Assembly: GCF_003846175.1 (NCBI RefSeq)
Contig: NZ_ML123051.1
Location: 258,671 to 318,605, forward strand
DNA from: Streptomyces sp. ADI95-17
GTDB taxonomy: Bacteria > Actinomycetota > Actinomycetes > Streptomycetales > Streptomycetaceae
Length of the DNA: 59,935 nucleotides
Direction: 5' to 3'
Shown here: piece after piece, positions 17,620 through 25,428 of the stretch
Layout of the letters: each line of letters starts with the position of its first letter
Numbering within the stretch: the first letter of the stretch is position 1
Made by a program: the position numbers and the translations under genes
The notes under the pieces: model-generated
Seen by the model: the letters and a program-made list of their open reading frames with translations, nothing else
Told to the model about the DNA's origin: nothing
Databases searched by the model: none

Positions 17620-18316
17620 ACTGGGCCAGCGAGAAGTAGTTCTCCTCCTCCTGTGTGAAGTGCAGGCGGAGGACCGTGTGCAGCCCGTACAGGCAGCAGC
17701 GCAGATCGTCGAGCTGGCCGGGGGACAGGCCGCCCTCGGCGTGGGCCAGCCGCAGGTGGGTCGCGATGCGGCGGGAGAGGCGTTCGATCTCGGTGTGGGC
17801 ACGGCTCATGGTGGCCGTCGACTCCGGCCCGCCCAGGGTGGGCGCGAGCGCGGGGTAGAGCTCGTGCTCCTCGGCGTACTCGTGGGGCAGCAGCCGGTCG
17901 GTGAGCAGACGATGCGCTTCTTCGACGGCTGCCAGAGCCTGCGGGCCGGGACCGTCCGAGAGATGGTCTGCCGCACCGCGCACCGCTTCGAGCACGTCCT
18001 GGAGGTCGTCGTGTTCCGACGCGAAGCGGTGAATGAGCTCCTCGGCCGCGGGTGTCAGCGCCGGCCGCGCTGTCCGGTCCACGCACAGCGCGCGCAGGGC
18101 GTTCAGGATGACCGCCACGTCGATGGCTTCCTGGAGCAGGGCTCCCAGGGCGGGCGCCAGCAGGCCGAATGCGGCTGCGGCCATCGCCGCCAGGGACATC
18201 GCCATTCCGCCCAGGGCGCTCTGCACCGCGATCCGCCGAGCCCGTACGGCGACGAAGACGGCGTCGGCGAGCCGGTCCACCCGATCGGCGGTCAGCACGA
18301 TATCGGCCGCCTCCGA
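17618..18316 (-). pseudogene. C-terminal part of P-type ATPase fused to hemerythrin domain
   Basis: In-frame continuation of the ATPase gene (18317-19945) beyond a TAG codon. The first 70 residues (SEAADIVLTADRVDRLADAV, then two membrane helices and the ALLQEAIDVAVILNALRAL segment) are the normal C-terminal membrane end of a P1B ATPase. They run directly into a hemerythrin HHE domain of about 150 residues with the di-iron ligand pattern LIHRFASEHDDLQ, LLPHEYAEEHELYPAL, SRAHTEIERLS and LHTVLRLHFTQEEENYF. An internal GTG at 18298 could in principle restart translation, giving a 226-residue protein, but no strong ribosome site precedes it. The hemerythrin may sense or bind O2 or NO. Confidence 0.85.
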
Positions 18317-19945
18317 CTAGGCGGTGGAGCCGCGAGCACCCATCGCCACACCGATGTCCGCTGCGGCCAGCGCGGGGGCGTCGTTCACGCCGTCCCCCAC
18401 CATGACGGTGACCGCACGTGCGCGTTCTGCCTGCACCACGGCGACCTTGCCGGCCGGGTCGAGCCCGGCGCGGACGTCGTCCAGACCGAGGATGGCACCC
18501 ACTTCGCGGGCCGGCTCCGCGCGGTCGCCCGTCAGCATCAGCAGCCGCTCGATGCCCGCGGTCCTCAGATGGCGCAGGGTGCGCGCGGCGTCGTGGCGCA
18601 GGGGATCCCGCAGAAGCACCGCCCCCACAGGCCAACCGTCCACGGCCAGCCAGGCCACCGCGGCGCCGTCGAGAATCGCACGGCTGTCCACAGCCCTGGC
18701 CCAGGGCGGGCGGGCGCCGGACACGTCGAAGCGGCCGACGGAAAGCCGGTGCCCGTCCACGATGCCCGAAGCACCGCGGCCGGGCTCCTCTGTGACATCG
18801 GACGGGACGGACAGCACCAGCTTCCGCTCGTGCGCGCTGTCGACGATCGCCTCGGCCAAAACATGGGGTGAGTACTGGTCCAGCGACGCGGCCAGCCTCA
18901 GTACCTCCGTCGACTGCCACCCGGATGCGGCGACCACATCCACGACGCGAGGGCGGCCGCAGGTGAGGGTGCCGGTCTTGTCGAGCAGCAGGGTACGGGC
19001 ACGTCCCAGGTTCTCCAGGGCACCACCGTCGCGCATGACCACTCCCAGGCGCGAGGCTCTGGAGAGCCCGGAGACGATGGCCACCGGCGCGGCCAGCAGC
19101 AGCGGACACGGGGTCGCGACCACCAGCACCGCGACCGCCCTGACTGCCGAGCCACTGAGCAGCCAGGCCGTTCCCGCCGCTGCCAGGGTGAGCGGAAGGA
19201 ACCAGGCCGCATAGCGGTCGGCCAGCCGTACCACGGGCGCGGACCCGGCCCCGGCCTGCCTGGCCAGTCGCACGACTCCGGCGTACGTGCTGTCCTGCTC
19301 GGTCGCCGTGGCGCGCAGCTCGAAGGCGCCGCCGACGTTGACCACACCGCTGCGGACGGCGTCGCCCGTCGGCCGCTCGACGCTCAGGGACTCGCCCGTG
19401 AGTACGGACTCGTCGAGCTTGGCCACGGCGCCCTCCACCCGCCCGTCGACCGGTACGACCTCGCCCGGCCCCACAACGAGCAGGTCACCTGTGGCGACTT
19501 CGCTCAGTGGCACAGTGGAGACTCCGGTCGCTGTGCGGCGTCGTGCCGAGCGAGGCGCGTGCTCCAGCAGTGCACTCAGATCGTGCGAGGCACGCCGTCG
19601 GGCTGCCGCTTCCAGCGTTCGTCCGGTGGCCAGCATCAGCGCGATGAGCACCCCGGCCAGGTACTCATGGACGGCAAGGGTGCCACCGAGAGCGAGGACC
19701 GCGATCAGGTCGACGCCCGCTTGGCCGCGGCGGAGCGCGGCGACCACCCAGCCCACCGCTGGTGGGACCGCGAGCAGGGTGCCCAGGCCCCACAGCAGGT
19801 CTGCGAGACCCTCGTCGCCGGTGAGCCAGGCGGCACCTCCTGCGGTGAGGGCCGCCGCCGTGACAGTCAGTAGCGCGGGCTCCAGCCGTGAGGCGACCGC
19901 TCCGGTCGAAGAGCGCAGCGGTGTGGTGAGGGCGGAGCGGTTCAT
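18317..19945 (-). pseudogene. P1B-type metal ATPase, stopped by in-frame TAG
   Basis: 542-residue N-terminal portion of a heavy-metal-type P-ATPase. Motifs in order: actuator LTGES, membrane metal motif TPCPL in VVATPCPLLLAAPVAIVSG, phosphorylation site DKTGTLT, the SPHVLAEAIV variant of the HP motif, and GDGVNDAPALAAADIGVAMG. The coding frame then reads GARGSTA followed by TAG (18317-18319) and continues without a frame change into the rest of the ATPase and a hemerythrin domain. A TCG-to-TAG change would explain it. There is no N-terminal HMA domain. The ATG at 19945 has an AGAGGT site. Without suppression the pump lacks its last two membrane helices and is likely dead. Confidence 0.88.
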
Positions 19946-19978
19946 GACGTACCTCTGTCCGTCCGGCAAGGTTGCCTG

Positions 19979-19994
19979 CGGTGCGTCCGGTCCC
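19979..19994. promoter_or_regulatory. OsdR-like box upstream of P1B ATPase-hemerythrin gene
   Basis: CGGTGCGTCCGGTCCC: 3 mismatches to the consensus, one half-site perfect. It ends 34 bp before the ATG at 19945. Confidence 0.4.
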
Positions 19995-20132
19995 TGTCCA
20001 TCACACCCCGGCGGGGCGTACCCGCGGCAGGGGACGAACGGCTCTGTCACCAGGGCCGTACAGACGCTCTTCGCGCTTCAGGGCCCGGGCCGGTGAGCAC
20101 GGCGTGCGAACAGGCGCGGTGGCGAGGTCCGG

Positions 20133-20150
20133 AGCGGCATCCGTGCCGCT
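20133..20150. repeat. Inverted repeat upstream of sensor kinase
   Basis: Perfect 7-bp arms AGCGGCA and TGCCGCT with a 4-base spacer, 101 bp before the kinase GTG. It could be an operator or an RNA hairpin; it does not match the OsdR-like box. Confidence 0.4.
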
Positions 20151-20250
20151 TGTTCGGGCCGGTTGCCGCTCACCAGATGCTTCTCGCGGTGAGGCCATTA
20201 CCGTGAAAGGTGTGGCCTGGCGCGCTACGTGGGTCACGACTGGAGGCACG

Positions 20251-21975
20251 GTGGGCGACAACGGCGACAGGGGATCCGGCCACTGCAGCGAGGCACACCG
20301 CCGTCTGGGCACGCTGCCGGGTGATCTCCAGGAGCGGCTGGACGCCGTGATGCGGGGTCCGGCCGAGGCGGCCCTGCTGCTGGATGCCGTCATGTCGGTG
20401 GGCAGAGGCCTTGATCTGCCCCAGGTGCTGCGTCGGATCGTCGAGGCCGCGGTCGTCGTGGTCGACGCCGAGTACGGGGCCCTGGGCGTGGTCGGTGAGG
20501 GAACCCGGCTCACGCAGTTCCTGCCGGTGGGCGTCACGGGGGAGCAGCGCGAGGCCATCGGTACCTTGCCCGAGGGACACGGCATCCTTGGCGAGCTGAT
20601 CCGTCATCCCGAGCCGTTGCGACTGGTGGAACTCTCCGAGCATCCGTCGTCCTACGGGTTTCCGCTGAACCACCCCCCGATGCACTCGTTCCTGGGGGTT
20701 CCCGTCCGGGTTCGCGACAAGGTGTTCGGAAACCTGTACCTGACCGAGAAGCGGGGCGGACAGGCATTCGACGCCGAGGACGAAACCGTGCTGTCGACAC
20801 TCGCGGTGGCGGCAGGATTGGCCATCGAGAATGCCCGTCTGTACGCCGAGACGCGCGACCGCCAACGCTGGCAGGAAGCCAACAGCGAGATCGTCGCGGC
20901 CCTGCTGAGCGGGGCGGACGAGGGGCACGTCCTGCAGATGATCGTTGATCATTCCTCACACATTCTTGCCGCGGATCTCGGCGTGCTGGCACTGCCCGCG
21001 GAAGGGAAGTGCCTCCGCGTGGCACAGGCGTCCGGGCTGGACGCCGAGACGCACCGCGGTCTGGTCCTGCCGCGAGCGGGATCGTTCGCCGGCGCCGCCC
21101 TGGACGCGGGCGAGCCGATCACCAGCCTTGATGTCGCACATGATCCGAGGATCACCGAGGGCCCGCAGAGGTGGACAGGCCTCGGCCCCGCGGTCGCGGT
21201 TCCGATGGTCACGGGGGAGCGGACCCGTGGGGTGTTGTTGCTGGCCCGGATACGGGAGCGTCCCGCCTTCACCGATGCGGAGACCGCGCCTCTGCTGGTG
21301 TTCGCCGGGCAGGCGGCTCTGGCGCTGGAACTCACCGAACGGCGCGAGTCCGCCGGGCAGATCGCCCTGCTGGAGGAGCGTGACCGCATCGCCAGGGATC
21401 TGCACGACCTGGCCATTCAGCGGCTGTTCGCCACCGGGATGACGCTGCAGAGCGTGGTGCGGCTCGTGGAACAGCCACAGGCGAGCGAGCGGCTGCTGCG
21501 CGCGGTGGACGATCTGGACGAGACCATCAAGATCATCCGGTCTACCATCTTCGGACTCCGCGCCCGTGACTCGGGCCGGCGCGGCCCGGGGTTGCGCGCC
21601 CGGACGGCGGCCACGGTCGAGCAGGCCGCACGGACCCTGGGCTTCCAGCCGTCTGTGCGGATGGGCGGGCTGATCGACACGGACGTGCCGACCGAGACCG
21701 GCGAGCAGGTGATCGCGGTGCTCGGCGAAGCGCTGAGCAACGTCGTCCGCCATGCACGGGCGACGGCGGTTGACATCTCGCTGGTGGTGGGAAAGGGCGA
21801 GGTGAACCTGATCGTGTCCGACAACGGTGTGGGCATGCCGAGACACAGCGGTTCCCGGAGCGGGCTCGACAACCTCGCACGGCGCGCCGAGAAACTCGGC
21901 GGAGAGATGAGTGTGGGGGAGTCCGCACAGGGCGGCACCCGGCTGAGCTGGCGTGTGCCGCTGCGACTCTCCTGA
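20251..21975 (+). CDS. osdK: Two-GAF sensor histidine kinase (OsdK/DosS-like)
   Basis: 574-residue cytosolic redox/gas sensor kinase. GAF-A (about 40-200) includes NHPPMHSFLGVPVRVRD; in mycobacterial DosS the haem-ligand histidine lies in the matching HPPM segment, so His141 here is the candidate ligand. GAF-B spans about 210-370. The HisKA_3 dimerisation helix ERDRIARDLHDLAIQRLF carries the phosphorylated His385, and the ATPase domain has EALSNVVRHARA (N box) and SDNGVGMP (G1 box). The GTG at 20251 is chosen for the GGAGG just upstream; the frame is open further 5' without conserved sequence. It lies tail to tail with its presumed partner response regulator rather than in an operon with it. 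Confidence 0.93.
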   Translation: MGDNGDRGSGHCSEAHRRLGTLPGDLQERLDAVMRGPAEAALLLDAVMSVGRGLDLPQVLRRIVEAAVVVVDAEYGALGVVGEGTRLTQFLPVGVTGEQREAIGTLPEGHGILGELIRHPEPLRLVELSEHPSSYGFPLNHPPMHSFLGVPVRVRDKVFGNLYLTEKRGGQAFDAEDETVLSTLAVAAGLAIENARLYAETRDRQRWQEANSEIVAALLSGADEGHVLQMIVDHSSHILAADLGVLALPAEGKCLRVAQASGLDAETHRGLVLPRAGSFAGAALDAGEPITSLDVAHDPRITEGPQRWTGLGPAVAVPMVTGERTRGVLLLARIRERPAFTDAETAPLLVFAGQAALALELTERRESAGQIALLEERDRIARDLHDLAIQRLFATGMTLQSVVRLVEQPQASERLLRAVDDLDETIKIIRSTIFGLRARDSGRRGPGLRARTAATVEQAARTLGFQPSVRMGGLIDTDVPTETGEQVIAVLGEALSNVVRHARATAVDISLVVGKGEVNLIVSDNGVGMPRHSGSRSGLDNLARRAEKLGGEMSVGESAQGGTRLSWRVPLRLS

Positions 21976-22008
21976 TGCTGCGCGGGGTGCTTCGCGGAGC
22001 CCGTACGG

Positions 22009-22719
22009 TCAGATCTGATGGTGCCCGGCACTCGGCGGGGAGGTCTCTGTGGCGTGTGCGGCGATCACAGCCGCCTGGATACGGCGCTCGACACCGAGCT
22101 TGGCCAGCAGGCGGGAGATGTGGTTCTTGACCGTCTTCTCCGACAGGTAGAGGCGCATGCCGATCTGGCTGTTGGTCAGCCCTTCACCGATCAGCGCGAG
22201 GACGTCCTTCTCCCTCGGGGACAGCCCCGCCAGCGCGTCGTCCTCCTCGGAGCCGGAACCGGACTGCTCCTCGCGCAGGCTGTTCATCAGCCGTGCCGTC
22301 GTGGACGGGTCGAGGGTCGAGCGCCCGGATGCCAGTGTGCGCACGGCGGTGACGAGGTCCGAACCCTTGATCTCCTTGAGTACGTAGCCGGCCGCGCCGG
22401 CCATGATGGCGTCGAGCAGTGCTTCGTCGTCGTCGAACGAGGTGAGCATCAGGCAGGCCAGTTCCGGCATCCGCGAGCGCAGCTCACGGCAGACTGTGAT
22501 CCCGTCGCCGTCCGGCAGCCGCACATCGAGAACCGCGACGTCGGGGCGGAGCGCCGGGCCGCGGGCCAATGCGTGGTCGGCCGTGCCGGCGTCGCCGACG
22601 ACTGCGATGTCGGGTTCCGCGTCGAGCAGATCCTGCACGCCGCGCCTGACCACCTCGTGGTCGTCCAGCAGGAACACACGGATCGGATTCTGCGCCGAGA
22701 ACCCCGTGCTGTCGCTCAT
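22009..22719 (-). CDS. osdR: NarL/FixJ-type response regulator (OsdR/DosR-like)
   Basis: 236-residue transcription factor. The receiver domain (13-130) has the acidic pair Asp19-Asp20, phospho-acceptor Asp65 in VLDVRLPDGDG, switch Thr93 and Lys115. After a linker with SGSGSEEDD comes a LuxR-type helix-turn-helix, LSPREKDVLALIGEGLTNSQ and SEKTVKNHISRLLAKLGVER. The recognition helix retains Lys195, Lys198 and Asn199, matching the DNA-contacting residues of mycobacterial DosR. ATG at 22719 follows GAGGAGGG. The best OsdR-like box of the local region lies 74 bp upstream, implying autoregulation. I infer that it controls most genes in the window. Confidence 0.94.
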   Translation of the reverse strand: MSDSTGFSAQNPIRVFLLDDHEVVRRGVQDLLDAEPDIAVVGDAGTADHALARGPALRPDVAVLDVRLPDGDGITVCRELRSRMPELACLMLTSFDDDEALLDAIMAGAAGYVLKEIKGSDLVTAVRTLASGRSTLDPSTTARLMNSLREEQSGSGSEEDDALAGLSPREKDVLALIGEGLTNSQIGMRLYLSEKTVKNHISRLLAKLGVERRIQAAVIAAHATETSPPSAGHHQI

Positions 22720-22792
22720 GGTGGCCCTCCTCGGCTCCAAGGGGTGCGCAGTCCCGCCTCGTCATCGTCCGCTCGTACAGGCGGACCGCGCC

Positions 22793-22808
22793 AGGGTCGA
22801 ACGGTCCC
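22793..22808. promoter_or_regulatory. OsdR-like box upstream of the response regulator
   Basis: AGGGTCGAACGGTCCC: 2 mismatches to the consensus. It ends 74 bp upstream of the osdR ATG, between it and the preceding minus-strand gene. Confidence 0.6.
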
Positions 22809-22822
22809 GTTCTCCGGTCCGG

Positions 22823-23284
22823 TCAGGCCTCAGGGGCCTCTGCCCGGGGGCCGTACAACTGCAGCAGCCGTTTCCGTGTTCCGTACAGGCGCTCCGCCAC
22901 GGTCTCCGCGACGAACTTGTACACCGCCCGGCCCAGCACCGCATCGGCCTCGCACAGTGAGCGGACGGCGGCGGCGTCGAATTCCACGGCGTGACCCGCC
23001 TGGATCACATGCGCCCCCAGGTGCCAGACGTGCGGGGTGAACAGCCAGGACCAGCCCAGCAGATCGTCCCGTCCCAATGTCTCGACGACCGCCGCACGAC
23101 GGCCGGGCACATGCAGGTCGACCTCTACCTGTCCGGAGCGAATGACCCAGAAGCGGTCCGCCTTTCTGCCTTCCTCGAAGAGCCGTGCGTCGAGAACCAG
23201 CGGTACTTCGCAGGCCGCTTCGTCGAGCAAGCGGGCCCGGCTCTCGGGCGGGACCGCGTCGAGGAGACTCCTGGCCGTTGACAT
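22823..23284 (-). CDS. Stand-alone cyclic-nucleotide-fold (cupin-like CNB) protein
   Basis: 153-residue protein with the CRP-type beta-roll but no helix-turn-helix. Visible parts: RLFEEGRKADRFWVIRSGQV and a DDLLGWSWLFTPHVWHLGA segment where the phosphate-binding cassette should be. The canonical GE-x-x-L and R-x-A residues for cAMP are missing, and aromatic residues and a His replace them, so it may bind another ligand or none. ATG at 23284 after GGAGG. A close paralogue is at 43925-44386 and a 45-bp remnant of a third at 17575. It lies directly upstream of osdR on the same strand but with a box between them. Confidence 0.82.
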   Translation of the reverse strand: MSTARSLLDAVPPESRARLLDEAACEVPLVLDARLFEEGRKADRFWVIRSGQVEVDLHVPGRRAAVVETLGRDDLLGWSWLFTPHVWHLGAHVIQAGHAVEFDAAAVRSLCEADAVLGRAVYKFVAETVAERLYGTRKRLLQLYGPRAEAPEA

Positions 23285-23440
23285 GGAGCCTCCGTTCCTG
23301 GCCGACGGCGTGTACCGCCCGCCCGTTACGAACGATATGCGTGCTTGCGGAGGGACGCTCGGCCAGTCGGCGCGAACGGTCATCATCCACTGAGTGCTCC
23401 TCACCCACTCCATCGTGAGTTGCCCGGGCCGCCTGGCGCT

Positions 23441-23456
23441 TGGGCCGACCGGCCTG
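23441..23456. promoter_or_regulatory. Possible OsdR-like box, CNB protein and Rv1733c-like gene
   Basis: TGGGCCGACCGGCCTG: 4 mismatches to the consensus but a clean GGCCGACCGGCC core. It lies 132 bp before the Rv1733c-like ATG and 157 bp before the minus-strand CNB start. Confidence 0.35.
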
Positions 23457-23587
23457 GTACCGCGCCCCGCTCAGCCCATGCCGCAGGCCGCACGGGGCGC
23501 ACAGGATGATGACACCCGCTCCTGCTCGTGCTTCGCGTTGCGCTACGGGCAAGGGGCGGCGCAGCAGCAGGGGAATGAGGCCGGATC

Positions 23588-24193
23588 ATGACTGAAGAAG
23601 TGTCCCCTGGAGCCGGGCGAGGACCCGGCGGGTCCAGCACCCATAGGCTGCCGGTCCGTGTCTCGGACCGGATCCAGCGCTGGGGCAGAGTGCTCCTGGT
23701 TGTGGTCTTCCTGCTGGCGGCACCCTTGGCATCGGCCGCTACGGGCCGTGCGGTGCACGATGCCGAGATCCGTCGTGCTGCCGCCCTCTCCGATACGACG
23801 AGAGTCGAAGCCCGGCTCGTTTCCGACTCCGGCGGCCCCGCAGTGGATGCCAGAGCACAGTCGTTGGTGCGCGCCCCTGTCCGCTGGACACAGCCCGACG
23901 GCCATGTGCGCACGGCGGTGGTCAGTGTCTGGGCGGGCAGCCCGGCCGGTTCCATGGTCCCGATCTGGACCACTCCTCAAGGTGCGGCCACCAGCAGGGG
24001 ACCCGCGACACCGGGTGAGGCCGTTGCATCCGCGTGGATGACGGCAACAGTGACTTTCGCACTGGCGACGGGACTGTTCACCGCAGTGTGGCAGGTCTTC
24101 ACGAAGCTGGTGGACACCATCAGGTACCGGGGGTGGGAGAAGGAATGGGACAAGGTGGAAGCCGAACTGTCCGAACAGTTCCGAAATCGCTAG
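23588..24193 (+). CDS. Rv1733c-like two-helix membrane protein
   Basis: 201-residue membrane protein. One hydrophobic helix follows a basic N-terminus (about 34-51, LLVVVFLLAAPLASA) and another lies near 148-168 (TVTFALATGLFTAVWQVFT); between them is an extracytoplasmic domain of about 95 residues with VRWTQPDGHVRTAVVSVWAG. This architecture and the linker motif match the Rv1733c family, whose founder is a DosR-induced protein of M. tuberculosis. The biochemical role is not known. ATG at 23588. Confidence 0.8.
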   Translation: MTEEVSPGAGRGPGGSSTHRLPVRVSDRIQRWGRVLLVVVFLLAAPLASAATGRAVHDAEIRRAAALSDTTRVEARLVSDSGGPAVDARAQSLVRAPVRWTQPDGHVRTAVVSVWAGSPAGSMVPIWTTPQGAATSRGPATPGEAVASAWMTATVTFALATGLFTAVWQVFTKLVDTIRYRGWEKEWDKVEAELSEQFRNR

Positions 24194-24405
24194 GGGATCG
24201 GCACACGCAACTCCGAGGAGAGACCATGCTTCGGCCGATCTGGCAGGAGCGCGTCGAGGACCGCCTGGCAGCTCTCCTCCGCCACCTCCAGATCGGCCGT
24301 CTCGAACGGCATGGCGCCCAGGCCCAGGGGCGGGCCGGCCGGGAGGTCGGGGAACGCCACACTGCCGTCGGGCCGGACCAGTGCGGGCGGGGGCGCCCTG
24401 GGATG
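24190..24405 (-). pseudogene. Remnant of a SpoIIE/PP2C-type phosphatase
   Basis: On the minus strand, PPPALVRPDGSVAFPDLPAG then PLGLGAMPFETADLEVAEES is the conserved C-terminal half of actinobacterial RsbU/SpoIIE-type serine phosphatases. It jumps directly to CQAVLDALLPDRP, a segment that normally comes about 40 residues later, so there is an internal deletion. The DGL-E metal-binding part is gone, and neither a start nor the final strand remains. The fragment abuts the end of the Rv1733c-like gene on the other strand. Confidence 0.65.
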
Positions 24406-24492
24406 CCCTCCGTGTTGATGAGGCCTGCCGAGGAGCGCCGGACGTATTACCCGGCGACGAGATCTGTGGTGGTGCCGGTGCCGCACTCGTGC

Positions 24493-25368
24493 TCAGTGGG
24501 TGTCCGGGACGACGGCGACCGGGCAGGACGCGTAGTGCAACACCGCGTGGTTCACCGGTCCGAGATGCGGACCATGATGTCCATCGGCACGACGCGCGCC
24601 GACGACCAGAAGCTCCGCTCCCTCGGCCTCCTCGATGATTACTTGGTGGGCGGGACCCTGCACCACGGAGCGGTGGACATCGGTTTCCGACTCGGTCCGT
24701 TCCAGTACGGCCAGGACGTCTTCGAGGTGTTCTTCGGCCTGCCGGCGGTGTGCGGAGGCCGGGGAGCCCGCGAGGAGCGGATGATCCGCGGTTTCGTGGG
24801 CGGGACAGCGCCAGGCGCGTACGGCGATCAGCTCGCCGTGGCGCGCTGCCGCCTGGGCAAGTGCGAAACGGGCGGCAGCCGAGGGCCCTGGGGCGTCGCC
24901 GATTCCGACGACGACGCGGCCCGGTTTCGGCTGGGCGTTCGGTGCGGCCGCCGGGATCACTACGACCGGGCAGTGGGACCTGCCCGCGACGGCGAGACTC
25001 ACGGAACCCAGAAGCATGCCGGCGATCCGGCCGCGGCCACGGGAGCCGAGGACGACCAGGGCTGCCTCATGGCTCTCGCGCACCAGCGCGTTCACCGGGT
25101 CCTCGGGTTGTACGTCGGCGACCACCCGCACCTCCGCGTGGAGGCGATGTACACGCTCCTGCGCGGACGCGACGAGGTGCTCGGCGAGGATCTGCTCGGC
25201 CGGACGCCCGGTGTCGAAGGTGGGACGCATGCCTTCGTAGTGCTCCCACAACGACGCGTGGACGACGCGGAGGGGAAGCCGTGAGCGCGCCGATTCTGCC
25301 GCGGCCCAGTCCAGGGCACGGAGACTGCCCTCTGATCCGTCCACTCCGACGACTATCGGGAGCTGCAT
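24493..25368 (-). CDS. Universal stress protein, tandem UspA domains
   Basis: 291-residue two-domain Usp. Domain 1 (1-145) starts LPIVVGVDGSEGSLRALDWA and keeps the ATP-binding glycine motif GSRGRGRIAGMLLGSVS. Domain 2 (152-291) begins RVVVGIGDAPGPSAAARFAL but its equivalent motif is degenerate (GARRADGHHGPHLGPVNH). ATG at 25368 follows GGTGGGAG. It is 60 bp downstream of the nitroreductase on the same strand, so the two are probably co-transcribed. Tandem Usps are prominent DosR targets in mycobacteria. Confidence 0.92.
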   Translation of the reverse strand: MQLPIVVGVDGSEGSLRALDWAAAESARSRLPLRVVHASLWEHYEGMRPTFDTGRPAEQILAEHLVASAQERVHRLHAEVRVVADVQPEDPVNALVRESHEAALVVLGSRGRGRIAGMLLGSVSLAVAGRSHCPVVVIPAAAPNAQPKPGRVVVGIGDAPGPSAAARFALAQAAARHGELIAVRAWRCPAHETADHPLLAGSPASAHRRQAEEHLEDVLAVLERTESETDVHRSVVQGPAHQVIIEEAEGAELLVVGARRADGHHGPHLGPVNHAVLHYASCPVAVVPDTH

Positions 25369-25428
25369 GGCTCCCACCGCCTTTCCTGCTCGGATGGCTG
25401 CCTGCTGTGTTGTATGCGGTCGTGGCTT

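Larger units (their letters stand above)
19946..20250. other. Divergent promoter region, P1B ATPase and sensor kinase
   Basis: 305 bp with no gene. It holds an OsdR-like box near the ATPase start (19979-19994) and a short perfect inverted repeat near the kinase (20133-20150). Confidence 0.5.

Noticed and set aside
18299..18319. Frameshift as explanation for the split ATPase-hemerythrin gene
   Set aside because: The two open frames are in the same phase, separated only by the TAG and six sense codons, so a nonsense change is the simpler reading.
16905..19109. 734-codon minus-strand frame
   Set aside because: It crosses several real genes in another frame and is Arg/Gly/Ala-rich filler without motifs.
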